The notes below the pieces were generated by a model. That model did not search any database and was not told the origin of the DNA. It was given only the letters and a program-made list of their open reading frames with translations. A stretch of DNA of 64,000 nt from CALFML01 sp044222245 (lineage in GTDB: Bacteria; Myxococcota_A; Polyangia; Palsa-1104; JAEUJZ01), in assembly GCA_044222245.1 (NCBI GenBank), contig JBGANQ010000026.1, forward strand, positions 30,941 to 94,940, given 5' to 3'. Numbering within the stretch: the stretch's first letter is position 1; each line of letters starts with the position of its first letter. This document shows, piece after piece, positions 35,093 to 43,186 of this stretch. A program made the position numbers and the translations under genes.

Positions 35093-35996
35093 ATGACCGC
35101 GCCCGCGCCCGCAGCCGCAGCCGCACTTGGTGATCCCTGCGGCCTCTCGGTGCTGATCCTCAACTGGAACGGCTGCGCCGACCTGCGACGACTCGTGCGC
35201 GATGGTCCGCGGCGAGTTTCCCGCCGTGCGGCTCATCTTGGCCGGCGAGAACCTGGGCTTTGCCGCCGGCTGCAACCGCGGCCTGACCGAGATCGCCAGG
35301 CCGTGGGTCTTTACCCTGAACAACGACACCTGCCTGGACCCGCAGGCGATAGAGGAGCTGCGCCGCGCCGTGCGCGCCGGCGGGCCGCGGCTGGGCATGC
35401 TGCAGGCGCGCATCGTGTTCATGGATCGTCCCCAGCTTACCAACTCGACCGGGGTGCTGCTGCAGCGGGGCGGCAAGTTCATCGACCGCGACTTCGCGGC
35501 GCCGCTGCGCACCGACGACATCCCGCAGGAGATCTTCTGCGTCTCGGCCGGCGCCGCGGTCTATCGGCGGGCGATGCTGGAGGCGGTGCGGCTGCCGAGC
35601 GGCGTGTTCGACTCGTCGTTTTTCATGTACTACGAGGACGTCGACCTCGGCTGGCGCTGCCGCCTGGCCGGCTGGGAGGCGCAGTACGTGCCGGCGGCGC
35701 TGGTCTACCACCGCTTCCACGGCAGCGAGTCGCAGCAGAAGCGCGCCTTCGTCGCCACCCACTGCCACGCCAACAAGGTGCGCACCCTGCTCAAGAACGC
35801 CTCGCTCGGCTACCTCGGGGCGGCGCTGCCGCAGCTGCTTGCCACCGACATCCTGCCGCTATTTCGCCACCAGCGCTGGTCGGCGCTTGGCCTGCTGCAG
35901 GCCGCGGTGCGCGACGGCCTGCGCCAGCGCCCGCTAGTGCAGCAGCTGGCGCAACAGCCCCGCCGCACCATCGAGGAAAACTGGGCCGTCCCTTGA
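35093..35996 (+). pseudogene. GT2 rhamnosyltransferase-type gene with internal deletion and frameshift
   Basis: The gene opens at ATG 35093 with a normal GT2 start, LSVLILNWNGCADLRRL. At about 35195-35205 the homology jumps to another frame and continues as FPAVRLILAGENLGFAAGCN, FTLNNDTCLDP, FFMYYEDVDLGWRCRLAGW and VPAALVYHRFHGSES to the stop at 35996. Between NWNG and FPAVRL there are 43 nt where related proteins have roughly 117, so about 70-80 nt are missing. That segment carries the nucleotide-binding VDNASTDGS motif. The remaining frame could start at ATG 35202, giving 264 aa without that motif, probably inactive. Either a real decayed gene or an assembly error in GC-rich DNA. Confidence 0.8.
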
Positions 35997-36034
35997 CCGG
36001 CCACCGCGCCGCGCCGCGCCACCGGATCACCCGG

Positions 36035-36206
36035 CAGCGACCTTGCCCGCCAGCTCGCCTTCGCCGCGCATTACCCCGCAGCGATCTTGCCCGCCAGCTC
36101 GCCTTCGCCGCGGCGCATTACCCCGCAGCGACCTTGCCTGCCAGCTCGCCTTCGCCGCGGCGCATTACCCCGCAGCGGCCTTGCCCGCCAGCTCGCCTTC
36201 GGCGCT
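36035..36206. repeat. 44/47-bp tandem array extending the 3' end of rmlC
   Basis: Four copies with offsets of 44, 47 and 47 bases (marker CTTGCCCGCC at 36042, 36086, 36180 and a CTTGCCTGCC variant at 36133). The first copy, at 36180, codes the last residues of RmlC. On the minus strand each unit reads a short peptide close to MRRGEGELAGKVAAG, then TAATG, where the stop overlaps the next ATG. Confidence 0.92.
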
Positions 36207-36860
36207 GCGCACCGCGTAAGGGTTGTAGACAAACTCCCCCGCCCGCGGGTCCTGCGTCCACTGCGCGACCGTGAAGCCGCCGCGATCCTTGTCGGTGATG
36301 AGCGGCCCGGCGGCGACCACCGCCTCAAAGTCGCGGCGCAGCTCCGGGCTGCACAGCGACCAGTCGAGGTCGGGGGCGAGCGGCGAGATGCTGGCCTCGC
36401 AGGCCGGGTTGTACTGGCCGGTGCAGAAGTACTCGATGACCGAGACCTCGGGCCCGGCGGGGAACAGCGTCCCGTGGGCAAAGCCCGGCGGCACCCAGAT
36501 CCAGTCGGCGAAGCTGCGCTCGGGCGCCGCCGGCAGATCGTAGGCCAGGATCTTGCCGAGCGTCGGCGACCCGAGCCGAATGTCGAGCACCAGATCGACC
36601 AGCCGCCCCGCCACCGCCCGCACCAGCTTGCCGACGTACGGGTTCCACTGAAAGTGCAGGCCGCGCAGCGTGCCCGCCTTGGACAGGCTCTCGTTGCACT
36701 GCACGAACTGGACCTCGCGCAGGAACGACAGCTCGGGGTGAGTCTGGAAATCAGACTGCCGGAAGTGCTCGGTGAAGTAGCCGCGGTGATCGGCGAAGCG
36801 GCCAAAGCGGATGATCTTCACCTCGGGGATGGGCAGGGACGAGACAGCGAGGACCTTCAT
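36165..36860 (-). CDS. rmlC: dTDP-4-dehydrorhamnose 3,5-epimerase-family protein
   Basis: A 231-aa cupin-fold sugar epimerase. Typical segments are FADHRGYFTEHFRQSDF, FVQCNESLSKAGTLRGLHFQ (with the catalytic His in RGLHFQ), GRLVDLVLDIRLGSPTLGK and WVPPGFAHGTLF. It is about 45 residues longer than standard RmlC because of the C-terminal region after YFCTGQYNPACE, so a related 3- or 5-epimerase is possible. ATG 36860 has AAGGAG seven bases upstream. The last codons (EGELAGKAAAG) are the first copy of the tandem array that continues beyond the stop. Confidence 0.83.
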   Translation of the reverse strand: MKVLAVSSLPIPEVKIIRFGRFADHRGYFTEHFRQSDFQTHPELSFLREVQFVQCNESLSKAGTLRGLHFQWNPYVGKLVRAVAGRLVDLVLDIRLGSPTLGKILAYDLPAAPERSFADWIWVPPGFAHGTLFPAGPEVSVIEYFCTGQYNPACEASISPLAPDLDWSLCSPELRRDFEAVVAAGPLITDKDRGGFTVAQWTQDPRAGEFVYNPYAVRSAEGELAGKAAAG

Positions 36861-36994
36861 GGGCTTGCTCCTTGCGAGCCGGACCCGTGCGGCCCCGGCC
36901 GAAGGCCAGCAAAGTGCATCGCCGCGCGGCGCGCTGTCAATTGCTTCGAAAGTCGCTATTTGCAGAGGGCGGGAGGGAAGCGGGGCGCGGCGGC

Positions 36995-38350
36995 TCAGCC
37001 GTAGACGAGCAGGCCCAGGGTCAGCTGGTTGGCGGCGGCCAGCTCCAGGACGATGCGCAGCTCGGCCCAGGCGGTGAGCAGGCGCTCGATGGCCGGCTGG
37101 CTCTTCTTCTCGTGCTCAGCGCGCCACTTGCGGTAGGTCTCCTCGTCGGGAGGGGCGCCGTAGCGGGCGTTGTACAGGGCGCGGCAGAAGCGCTCCAGGC
37201 GCTGCCCGAGCTTCTCGCCGTCGAAGCTGCGCACCATGGGCAGGAGTCGCTCGGTGTTGATGACGAACACCGTGCCGTCGTAGGGCTCCGAGGGCTTGGC
37301 CCACGGCACCAGGGCCCCGAGCTCGTCCGGGCCGAGGTTCTCCAGCAGCGGCCCGTAGCCGCCCGGCGGCTTGGGACAGGGCACGACCTCCAGCAGCGCG
37401 TCGATGATGCTCGGCATCGCCTCCAGCTCTTCGGCGTCGTCGGAGTCGACCACCGGCACGGCGTCGCCGCTGGCCAAGAGCGCCAGGAGCTTCTCATCGA
37501 TGAACTTGGCGGTGTCGCCGCCGGTGTAGACCCCAGAGTGGGCGAGCGCCAAGAGCTCGAAGGCGTGGGTGTGCCAGCTCGGGTGCTGGGCGGCCTGGCC
37601 GAGCGGCGTCTGCAGCTGCGCGAGCTGCGCCGCGATGCCGTCGCGCAGCTCGATAAGCGGCCCCACCACCTCGACCGGCGCGCTGCCGATGACCTGCGCC
37701 AGCTGGGCTCCGGGCACCTCGCCGAACGCCTGCTGGATGAGGGCGCCGTCGAAGGCGAAGAAGGCGACGCGGGTGGTGTCCTTGCCGTCGTCGTCGTCCT
37801 CGGCGTCGGTGATCTGCAGGTTGCTCGGGCGATCGTGGCCGCGGTCGTGGAATGTGAAGGTGCCAAGGCCGGTCGGGGTGCCGAGCGGCACCAGCAGCAG
37901 GCGGCCGCGGGTGATCGCCGCGGTGCGCGAGGCGGCGCGGCCAAAGCCAAGGCGCGTGCCGTCATCGGCGGCGACTATCTCGTCGACGCTGTAGCCGACC
38001 AGCTCGCGGAAGATCTTCTCGAACTCTTCGTTCGGCTCACCGCGGTAGCTCTTGACCTCGATGCCGTCTTCGAAGGCGTGCAGGAGCACCTGCTTGGCGG
38101 TGTGGTTGACGTGGATGAACATCGCCTTGCCGCCCTCGGCCGACAGCGAGACGAGCAGCGCCGGCGAGACGGCGGGCAGGCCGCTGTTGCCCTCCAGCAC
38201 CTCCAGCTGGTGGATCTCCAGCTTGTCGTAGGGGCACAGGCGGACCCAGGTGGCGGCGGCGCCGCTCTGGGCGACCAGGTTGACTACGTGATCAGGACTC
38301 GGGCCGCGCGGCGGCAGCGGCAGGAGGATGGCGGTTAGGTCAGCAGGCAT
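36995..38350 (-). CDS. Conserved-looking protein of unknown function, 451 aa
   Basis: A soluble, acidic 451-aa protein with no signal peptide, no membrane helix and no motif I recognise. The N-terminal half contains a beta-rich region (ATWVRLCPYDKLEIHQLEVL, AMFIHVNHTAKQVLLHAF). The middle includes an Asp-rich loop (AEDDDDGKD), and there is a central segment rich in alternating Leu/Ala helices. The third-position GC bias and balanced composition support a real gene. The ATG at 38350 has no strong ribosome site. It stands between rmlC and a divergent hydrolase gene with no evident operon partner. Confidence 0.72.
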   Translation of the reverse strand: MPADLTAILLPLPPRGPSPDHVVNLVAQSGAAATWVRLCPYDKLEIHQLEVLEGNSGLPAVSPALLVSLSAEGGKAMFIHVNHTAKQVLLHAFEDGIEVKSYRGEPNEEFEKIFRELVGYSVDEIVAADDGTRLGFGRAASRTAAITRGRLLLVPLGTPTGLGTFTFHDRGHDRPSNLQITDAEDDDDGKDTTRVAFFAFDGALIQQAFGEVPGAQLAQVIGSAPVEVVGPLIELRDGIAAQLAQLQTPLGQAAQHPSWHTHAFELLALAHSGVYTGGDTAKFIDEKLLALLASGDAVPVVDSDDAEELEAMPSIIDALLEVVPCPKPPGGYGPLLENLGPDELGALVPWAKPSEPYDGTVFVINTERLLPMVRSFDGEKLGQRLERFCRALYNARYGAPPDEETYRKWRAEHEKKSQPAIERLLTAWAELRIVLELAAANQLTLGLLVYG

Positions 38351-38479
38351 GCAGGTACGTAGGTTATGCCCACTTCCCCCCAGAAGTCACGCGGAAGTCA
38401 CGCGGCGCAGCAAGGCCGGCTGCCGCCCGGGCCGGCGCGGCGCCCGGACCCGGCGGACTTGGACCCGCAGATCAACTAG

Positions 38480-38560
38480 TTATGCGTCCTTGCGGGGCTT
38501 GCGGGGCCTTGCGGGCCTTACGGGGGGCTGCGGGTCTTGTGGGGTCTTGCGGGCGTTTTC
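38480..38560. repeat. Degenerate 9-10-bp repeats, TTGCGGG family
   Basis: Seven or so imperfect copies of (C)TTGCGGGGC / CTTGCGGGCC run just upstream of the hydrolase-like gene. Nearby, GAAGTCACGCG is duplicated around 38382-38404. Confidence 0.7.
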
Positions 38561-38599
38561 TCGACCGTCGTCCGGCCGCGACTTGGCTATGCTGCGCCC

Positions 38600-40666
38600 A
38601 TGAAAAGAACCTCCTTGGCTGCTGCCTGCAACGGCTATGTTCGATCGGTGATTCGGGCGTGGGCTCTGGGGCCAGCGGTCCTGACCGCCCTGTCGTGCGC
38701 GGCGCCGCCCGAAGGCCCGAGCCCGCCGCCGCCGCCGCCGCCGCCGCCCTTTGGGGTCAGCGAGCCGCCGCTGCGCCCCGGCTGCAACCCGCTCGGCGGC
38801 GGCGAGCGCGAGGACTGCTTCACGCCCTTCCCCTCGGCGTTTTACACCCGCCCCGACCCGCAGAACCCCGGCCGGGTGCTGCTCGCGCTGCCCGCCGAGG
38901 CGCTGCCGGTGTCGAACAAGGGCATCGCGCTCGATCCAAAGCCGCTCGTCCGCCGCGACGGGTTCAGCCCGGCGACGCCGCTCATCGCCTACTTCCCGAC
39001 GCCGCTCGATGAAAAGGGCCTGCCCGGGCCGCACAACCAGGAGGACTCGCTCAAGCCGCGCAGCCCGGTGCAGCTGTTCCGCTTCGACACCGGCGAGCGG
39101 GTGCCACTGATGGCCGAGCTCGACCGCAACGCCGGCGACGGCGAGCGCCAGGGCCTGATCATCTATCCGGCGCTGCGCCTGCAGCCCAAGACCCGCTACG
39201 TGGTGGCGCTGTCGGGGCTGTACGGGCGCGATGGCCAGCTGGTGCCGGCGCTGCAGGGGTTTGCGGCGCTGCGCGATGACAAGCTGGCCGCTGGCAGCGT
39301 GCGCGCGGGGCTCAAGCCGCGCTATGCCGAGATCTTCGCGCTGCTCGAGCAGAAGGGCCTCGTGCGCAAGGACCTGCAGCTGGCGTGGGATTTCACCACC
39401 GCCAGCGATGAGCCGCTCACCGGGCGCCTTGTGCGCATGCGCGACGCCGCGTGGAGCTACGCCCCGCCCGGCGCGCCGCCGCCGCCGCCGCCGGTTACGA
39501 TCCAGATGGTCAACGACCGGCCGACCGAGCCGCTGCTGCGCCAGATCATCGGCACCTTCACCGTGCCGTCGTTCCTGGAAGATGACAGCGCCGCCAGCGA
39601 TGGCACCCTCAAGCTCGGCGCCGACGGCGAGCCGGTGATCCGCGGCTACGGCCAGTTCCCGCTGGTCATCCACATCCCCAAGTGCGCCGCCACCGCCATG
39701 GGCCCGCTGCCGGTGATGATCTTCGGCCACGGCATGTTCGGCGGCGCCCTGGACGAGATGGACTCGGGCTACGAGCGCGAGATCACAAACCGCCTGTGCA
39801 TGGTCCAGATCGGCTCGGACTGGCTGGGCGTCGCCGAGGCGGACCGCGACTATGTCGCCACCCGGGTCCTGGCCGACTGGAACCACGTCAGCCACGTCAC
39901 CGAGCGGCTGCAGCAGGCGCACGTCATCTTCGCCACCCTGGCGCGGCTCATCAAGCAGGGGGGCCTGGACAAGCTCGCCGAGCTGCAGCTCGGCGGCCGC
40001 CTGATCCTCGACAGCCAGCACGTCTTTTACTACGGCATCTCCAACGGCGGCATCCAGGGCCTGACCGCGCTCGCCCTGAGCCCCGACCTCGGCCGCGGCT
40101 GCCTGAACGTCGGCGGTGGCTTCTGGAGCCGCATGCTGTGGCGCAGCACCGACTTCCACGATCTGGCGACGGTGCTCGGGTTCAGCTACCCCGATCCGCT
40201 GGACCGCCAGGTGCTGGTGGCGCTGAGCCAGCCGCTGTGGGACTACGTCGATCCGGCGACCTACGCGCCGCATGTGCTGCAGGACGTGCTGCCGGGGGTC
40301 CCGGGGCCCAAGCGGGTGCTGTATCAGATGGGGCTCGGCGATGCCCAGGTGCCCAACCTGATGACCTACTCGATCATCCGCACGCTCGGGCTGGGCATGC
40401 TGAGCCCGCCGGTCGAGGCGGTGTTCGGCATCGGCCAGGTGCCGGCCCCGGCGCCGTCGGCGTTTGTCCAGTTCGACATCGGGCAGATGCCGCGGCCGGG
40501 CGACACCAACGTGCCGCCGGAAAAGGACAACCGCGTCCACGAGGCGATCCGCCGCCTGGAGGCGGCCAAGGCGCAGCTGCAGGCGTTCCTGAAAGAGGAC
40601 GGCAAGGACGGCGGGCAGGTGATCGATACCTGCGGGGGCAAGCCCTGTGTGTTTACCGGACCCTAG
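38600..40666 (+). CDS. Alpha/beta-hydrolase-like lipoprotein
   Basis: A 688-aa exported protein. The hydrophobic segment VIRAWALGPAVLTALSC ends at a cysteine that could be lipidated, followed by a Pro-rich linker (nine prolines). The C-terminal half has LPVMIFGHGMFGGALDEMD (oxyanion-type HG loop) and VFYYGISNGGIQGLTALAL, the GxSxG nucleophile elbow of alpha/beta hydrolases; a late GLGDAQVPNLMTY could hold the acid and His region. The N-terminal 300 residues resemble the beta-rich leader of large secreted esterases, including SPVQLFRFDTGERV. Likely an esterase or lipase at the cell surface. The start ATG 38600 follows a long GC-rich leader without a clear ribosome site. Confidence 0.75.
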   Translation: MKRTSLAAACNGYVRSVIRAWALGPAVLTALSCAAPPEGPSPPPPPPPPPFGVSEPPLRPGCNPLGGGEREDCFTPFPSAFYTRPDPQNPGRVLLALPAEALPVSNKGIALDPKPLVRRDGFSPATPLIAYFPTPLDEKGLPGPHNQEDSLKPRSPVQLFRFDTGERVPLMAELDRNAGDGERQGLIIYPALRLQPKTRYVVALSGLYGRDGQLVPALQGFAALRDDKLAAGSVRAGLKPRYAEIFALLEQKGLVRKDLQLAWDFTTASDEPLTGRLVRMRDAAWSYAPPGAPPPPPPVTIQMVNDRPTEPLLRQIIGTFTVPSFLEDDSAASDGTLKLGADGEPVIRGYGQFPLVIHIPKCAATAMGPLPVMIFGHGMFGGALDEMDSGYEREITNRLCMVQIGSDWLGVAEADRDYVATRVLADWNHVSHVTERLQQAHVIFATLARLIKQGGLDKLAELQLGGRLILDSQHVFYYGISNGGIQGLTALALSPDLGRGCLNVGGGFWSRMLWRSTDFHDLATVLGFSYPDPLDRQVLVALSQPLWDYVDPATYAPHVLQDVLPGVPGPKRVLYQMGLGDAQVPNLMTYSIIRTLGLGMLSPPVEAVFGIGQVPAPAPSAFVQFDIGQMPRPGDTNVPPEKDNRVHEAIRRLEAAKAQLQAFLKEDGKDGGQVIDTCGGKPCVFTGP

Positions 40667-40708
40667 ACTCCCCCCTTCCAGGCGGCTGCGCCCGCCGTCC
40701 GCTGCAGG

Positions 40709-41455
40709 CTACTCGACTACATAGACGCGCTCGAACAGGGCGCCGCCGCGCCCCAGCTTGACGGTTAGGACCTGATGGCGGCTCTGGGTGGTCGCGGCGG
40801 CCAGGGCGGCCAGGCTGGCGGGGGTGGCGGGCTGACCGTCGATGGCGAACAGCAGATCGCCTCTTTGGAAGCCGAGTCGGCCCAGGGCGCTGTCGGGCTG
40901 CACAGGTCCGAGCTTGACGCCGGGGAGGCCGGCGAACTCGATCGGCGTCGCGGTGGCGCCGACCCCGTAGCGGGTGAGCAGCCGGGCCATCGCCGCCGCG
41001 CGGACCGTCCACTGGTGCTCGCCCTGGTCGCGGGCGGCGGTGTCGAACTCGTGCTCGATGAGGCGCAGCTGCACCTCCTGCCCGGCGCGCACCTTGCGGG
41101 CCGCGGCGCCGCTCTCGGCAAGCTCGATCTCGGAGTCGCCGATCGCGGCAAGCTTGACGTTGCGCCCGACAGCCTCGCCGAGCTTGTAGGTGCGCGTGTG
41201 CCAGGTCGCGGTGTCGGTCAGCGTCGCCGAGGCGAGCGCGCCCTCGCCCTGGGTGCCGAGCAGGCGCAGGGTCACCGGGCGCGGCTTGTACTCGGCGGGC
41301 GGAGCGCCGGGCTCGGCGGCGGTGAGGGCGCGGACCTCGCTGGCGGTCACGGGGCCGGCGCTTGGGACGGTGGCGGCTGCATCGCCCTGGGCACCGCTGC
41401 ACGCCGAGAGGGAGAGCAGCGCCGCGCCGAGCAGGATCTGGATGGTGGTCTTCAT
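40709..41455 (-). CDS. PDZ-domain lipoprotein with GspC-like periplasmic region
   Basis: A 248-aa lipoprotein: MKTTIQILLGAALLSLSAC with lipidated Cys19. Residues about 60-120 (VTLRLLGTQGEGALASATL, then TYKLGEAVGRNVKLAAIGDS) resemble the homology region of GspC, the type II secretion inner-membrane clamp protein. The C-terminal part (GLPGVKLGPVQPDSALGRLG, FQRGDLLFAIDGQPATPASL) is a PDZ domain. A true GspC has an N-terminal transmembrane anchor, while this has a lipobox, and no other secretion gene is nearby. ATG 41455 has GGAG nine bases upstream. Next to an exported SGNH hydrolase. Confidence 0.78.
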   Translation of the reverse strand: MKTTIQILLGAALLSLSACSGAQGDAAATVPSAGPVTASEVRALTAAEPGAPPAEYKPRPVTLRLLGTQGEGALASATLTDTATWHTRTYKLGEAVGRNVKLAAIGDSEIELAESGAAARKVRAGQEVQLRLIEHEFDTAARDQGEHQWTVRAAAMARLLTRYGVGATATPIEFAGLPGVKLGPVQPDSALGRLGFQRGDLLFAIDGQPATPASLAALAAATTQSRHQVLTVKLGRGGALFERVYVVE

Positions 41456-41476
41456 GGTCGTTTTCTCCAGCTAGGC

Positions 41477-42409
41477 TCAGCGCAGGCAGGTCGAGCCGAT
41501 GTTGGCCAGGTTTCCGTACTCGCTGGCTTCCCAGGCGTCACAGGCGAGCTTCTTCTGGCCGGTGTCCTTGTGGGGGTGGAAGCAGTCGACGGTGTTGATG
41601 TCGGCGGCGCTGAACTTGTAGGCGCCGACCGAGGTGTTGGGACTGCTGGTGAGCGAGCCCTGCCAGTCAGTGATGAAGTGCACCTTGCCGGTGTAGCGCG
41701 ACTCGGCGGCGGCCACCTCGGCCCCGATGCCGTCGTTGTAGGCGTCGACGCGGGCGCCGATCTGGCGGCGGCGGGTGGCGCTACTCTCGGAAGTCACCAC
41801 GGTGCAGACGCCGGCCAGCGACCACACGGTGTTGCATAAAAAGGCGCTCTTGGCGTTGCCCGCCTCGTACAGGTAGTCCACGCGCGGCATCGACAGCACC
41901 AGCACCTGCGAGCCGCTCGGCAGGCAGCCGCCGAGCAGGTCGAGCGCCGCCTTGAGCCCGTTGCGATAGGTGGTCACCGAGTACAGGTTCGATGCCGCGT
42001 CGGCCGCGGTGCCGCTGTCGCGGTTGCACACGTCGTTGCCGCCAAGCTCGATGACCACGCGGTTGGGCCGGCTGCCCTGGGCGCAGATGCGCGAGGCCTG
42101 CGCCGCCGCGCTGTTGCTGCCGCCAACCATCTCGGCGCCCGAGACGGTGACAAACTCCTTGGTGAGGGCGGGGAACTTGGCCTTGTAGCGCAGGTACAGC
42201 GAGTTGACGCCGGCGTCGGTGCCCTGGCCGAAGGCGTAGCTTGGGTGGTCGCCCGGCCAGTTGTTGGCCGAGAAGCCCTGCGAGATGCTGTCGCCGATGC
42301 CGGACAGCTTCTGCGGGTCGGCGGCTTGGGCGGCCGCGGCGCCGAGCAGGCCGGCGGCGGTGAGCGCCGCGCAGAGGACGCGGCGGGGTCGGGGTCGGGG
42401 TGCGCGCAT
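41477..42409 (-). CDS. Secreted SGNH/GDSL-type hydrolase
   Basis: A 310-aa protein with a signal peptide (basic MRAPRPRPRR, hydrophobic, ending AAAAQA). The SGNH signature is visible: the nucleophile block LSGIGDSISQGF (GDS), IELGGNDVCNRDSG (Gly-Asn-Asp of block III) and DCFHPHKDTGQ (Asp-x-x-His of block V). Family members are esterases, lipases or carbohydrate deacetylases. Six or so cysteines suggest disulfides. The ATG at 42409 follows AAGGAG with a six-base spacing, which sets the start and excludes the 472-codon frame. Confidence 0.87.
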   Translation of the reverse strand: MRAPRPRPRRVLCAALTAAGLLGAAAAQAADPQKLSGIGDSISQGFSANNWPGDHPSYAFGQGTDAGVNSLYLRYKAKFPALTKEFVTVSGAEMVGGSNSAAAQASRICAQGSRPNRVVIELGGNDVCNRDSGTAADAASNLYSVTTYRNGLKAALDLLGGCLPSGSQVLVLSMPRVDYLYEAGNAKSAFLCNTVWSLAGVCTVVTSESSATRRRQIGARVDAYNDGIGAEVAAAESRYTGKVHFITDWQGSLTSSPNTSVGAYKFSAADINTVDCFHPHKDTGQKKLACDAWEASEYGNLANIGSTCLR

Positions 42410-42646
42410 GAAATGCTCCTTGGGGTGGATGGCTCTCTGGCAAGCCAGGCAAGGCGCGTGCCTGAAGCTCGCCGCCGCCGCGAACGCCGCCACAGCCAGG
42501 GCTCCGGGCCGCGACTTGGGGCCTGTGGGCCCCGGGTGCTGCTGGCTGCCGCCTGCAGTCAAAGCGGCGCCACCGCAAGCTCCACCGGCAGGCGGTCCAA
42601 TTGACACCGCGGTGCGCGCGGGGTAGCAAAGAAGGTGGTTTATGCC

Positions 42647-42680
42647 AAGGTGTGCTGATGGGTAAGGTGTGCTGATGGGT
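42647..42680 (+). repeat. Exact 17-bp duplication of a ribosome site and start codon
   Basis: AAGGTGTGCTGATGGGT occurs twice in tandem (42647-42663 and 42664-42680). Each copy has AAGG, a seven-base spacer and ATG. The upstream ATG (42658) opens a five-codon frame, MGKVC, whose TGA overlaps the real start as TGATG. Confidence 0.9.
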
Positions 42681-43184
42681 AAAGAAGAACTGCTCCGCCA
42701 CGGCCGGGTGCTCTTGCATGGAGTCCTGGCTTCGGAGAGGGGCGACCGCTTGCCGCCGCTCCGCTGGATGCGCCACGCGCTGTCGTTCTGCAACGATCTG
42801 GCCGGGCGACCGCTGTGCTCCGAGGAGGAGCTGGCCCGCCGCGAGGCCGAGCGGGCCGCCATCGCCGCCGAGGTCGCCGCCGGGCGCAACGGCAAGGGGG
42901 CCGCGCCGGCTCCCGCCCGCCGCGAGCCCGCCCCGGTGGTGCTCTACATCACCGATCAGGACCTGCGAACCAAAAAGAAGCTCGAAGAGGTCCTCAAGGG
43001 CCGCGACATCCCCTACACCGTAAACGATGTCACCGATGACGAGGCCAGCCGCAGCTGGGCCCTGACGCAGGCCCGCAAGCAAGAGTTCCCGCTGCTGTTC
43101 ATCGCCGGCGAGCCGGTGGGCGGCCTGGACGAGGTGATGCAGCTGGACGTCACCGGAGGGCTCGCCAAGAAAGTGTTTGGATAG
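42675..43184 (+). CDS. Glutaredoxin/thioredoxin-fold protein
   Basis: A 169-aa cytoplasmic protein. Residues 1-75 are helical and unfamiliar (LLRHGRVLLHGVLASERGD and a charged helix to about 60). From PAPVVLYITDQDLRTKKKLEEVL on, the fold matches glutaredoxin: DIPYTVNDVTDDEASR, then FPLLFIAGEPVGGLDEVMQLD, the conserved Pro and GG motifs that bind the glutathione moiety. The position of the usual CPxC pair is occupied by TDQDLRT without any cysteine, so it cannot act as a classical disulfide reductase. Translated from ATG 42675 with AAGG seven bases upstream; GTG 42669 is in frame too. The next gene starts two bases after its stop. Confidence 0.78.
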   Translation: MGKEELLRHGRVLLHGVLASERGDRLPPLRWMRHALSFCNDLAGRPLCSEEELARREAERAAIAAEVAAGRNGKGAAPAPARREPAPVVLYITDQDLRTKKKLEEVLKGRDIPYTVNDVTDDEASRSWALTQARKQEFPLLFIAGEPVGGLDEVMQLDVTGGLAKKVFG

Positions 43185-43186
43185 CC

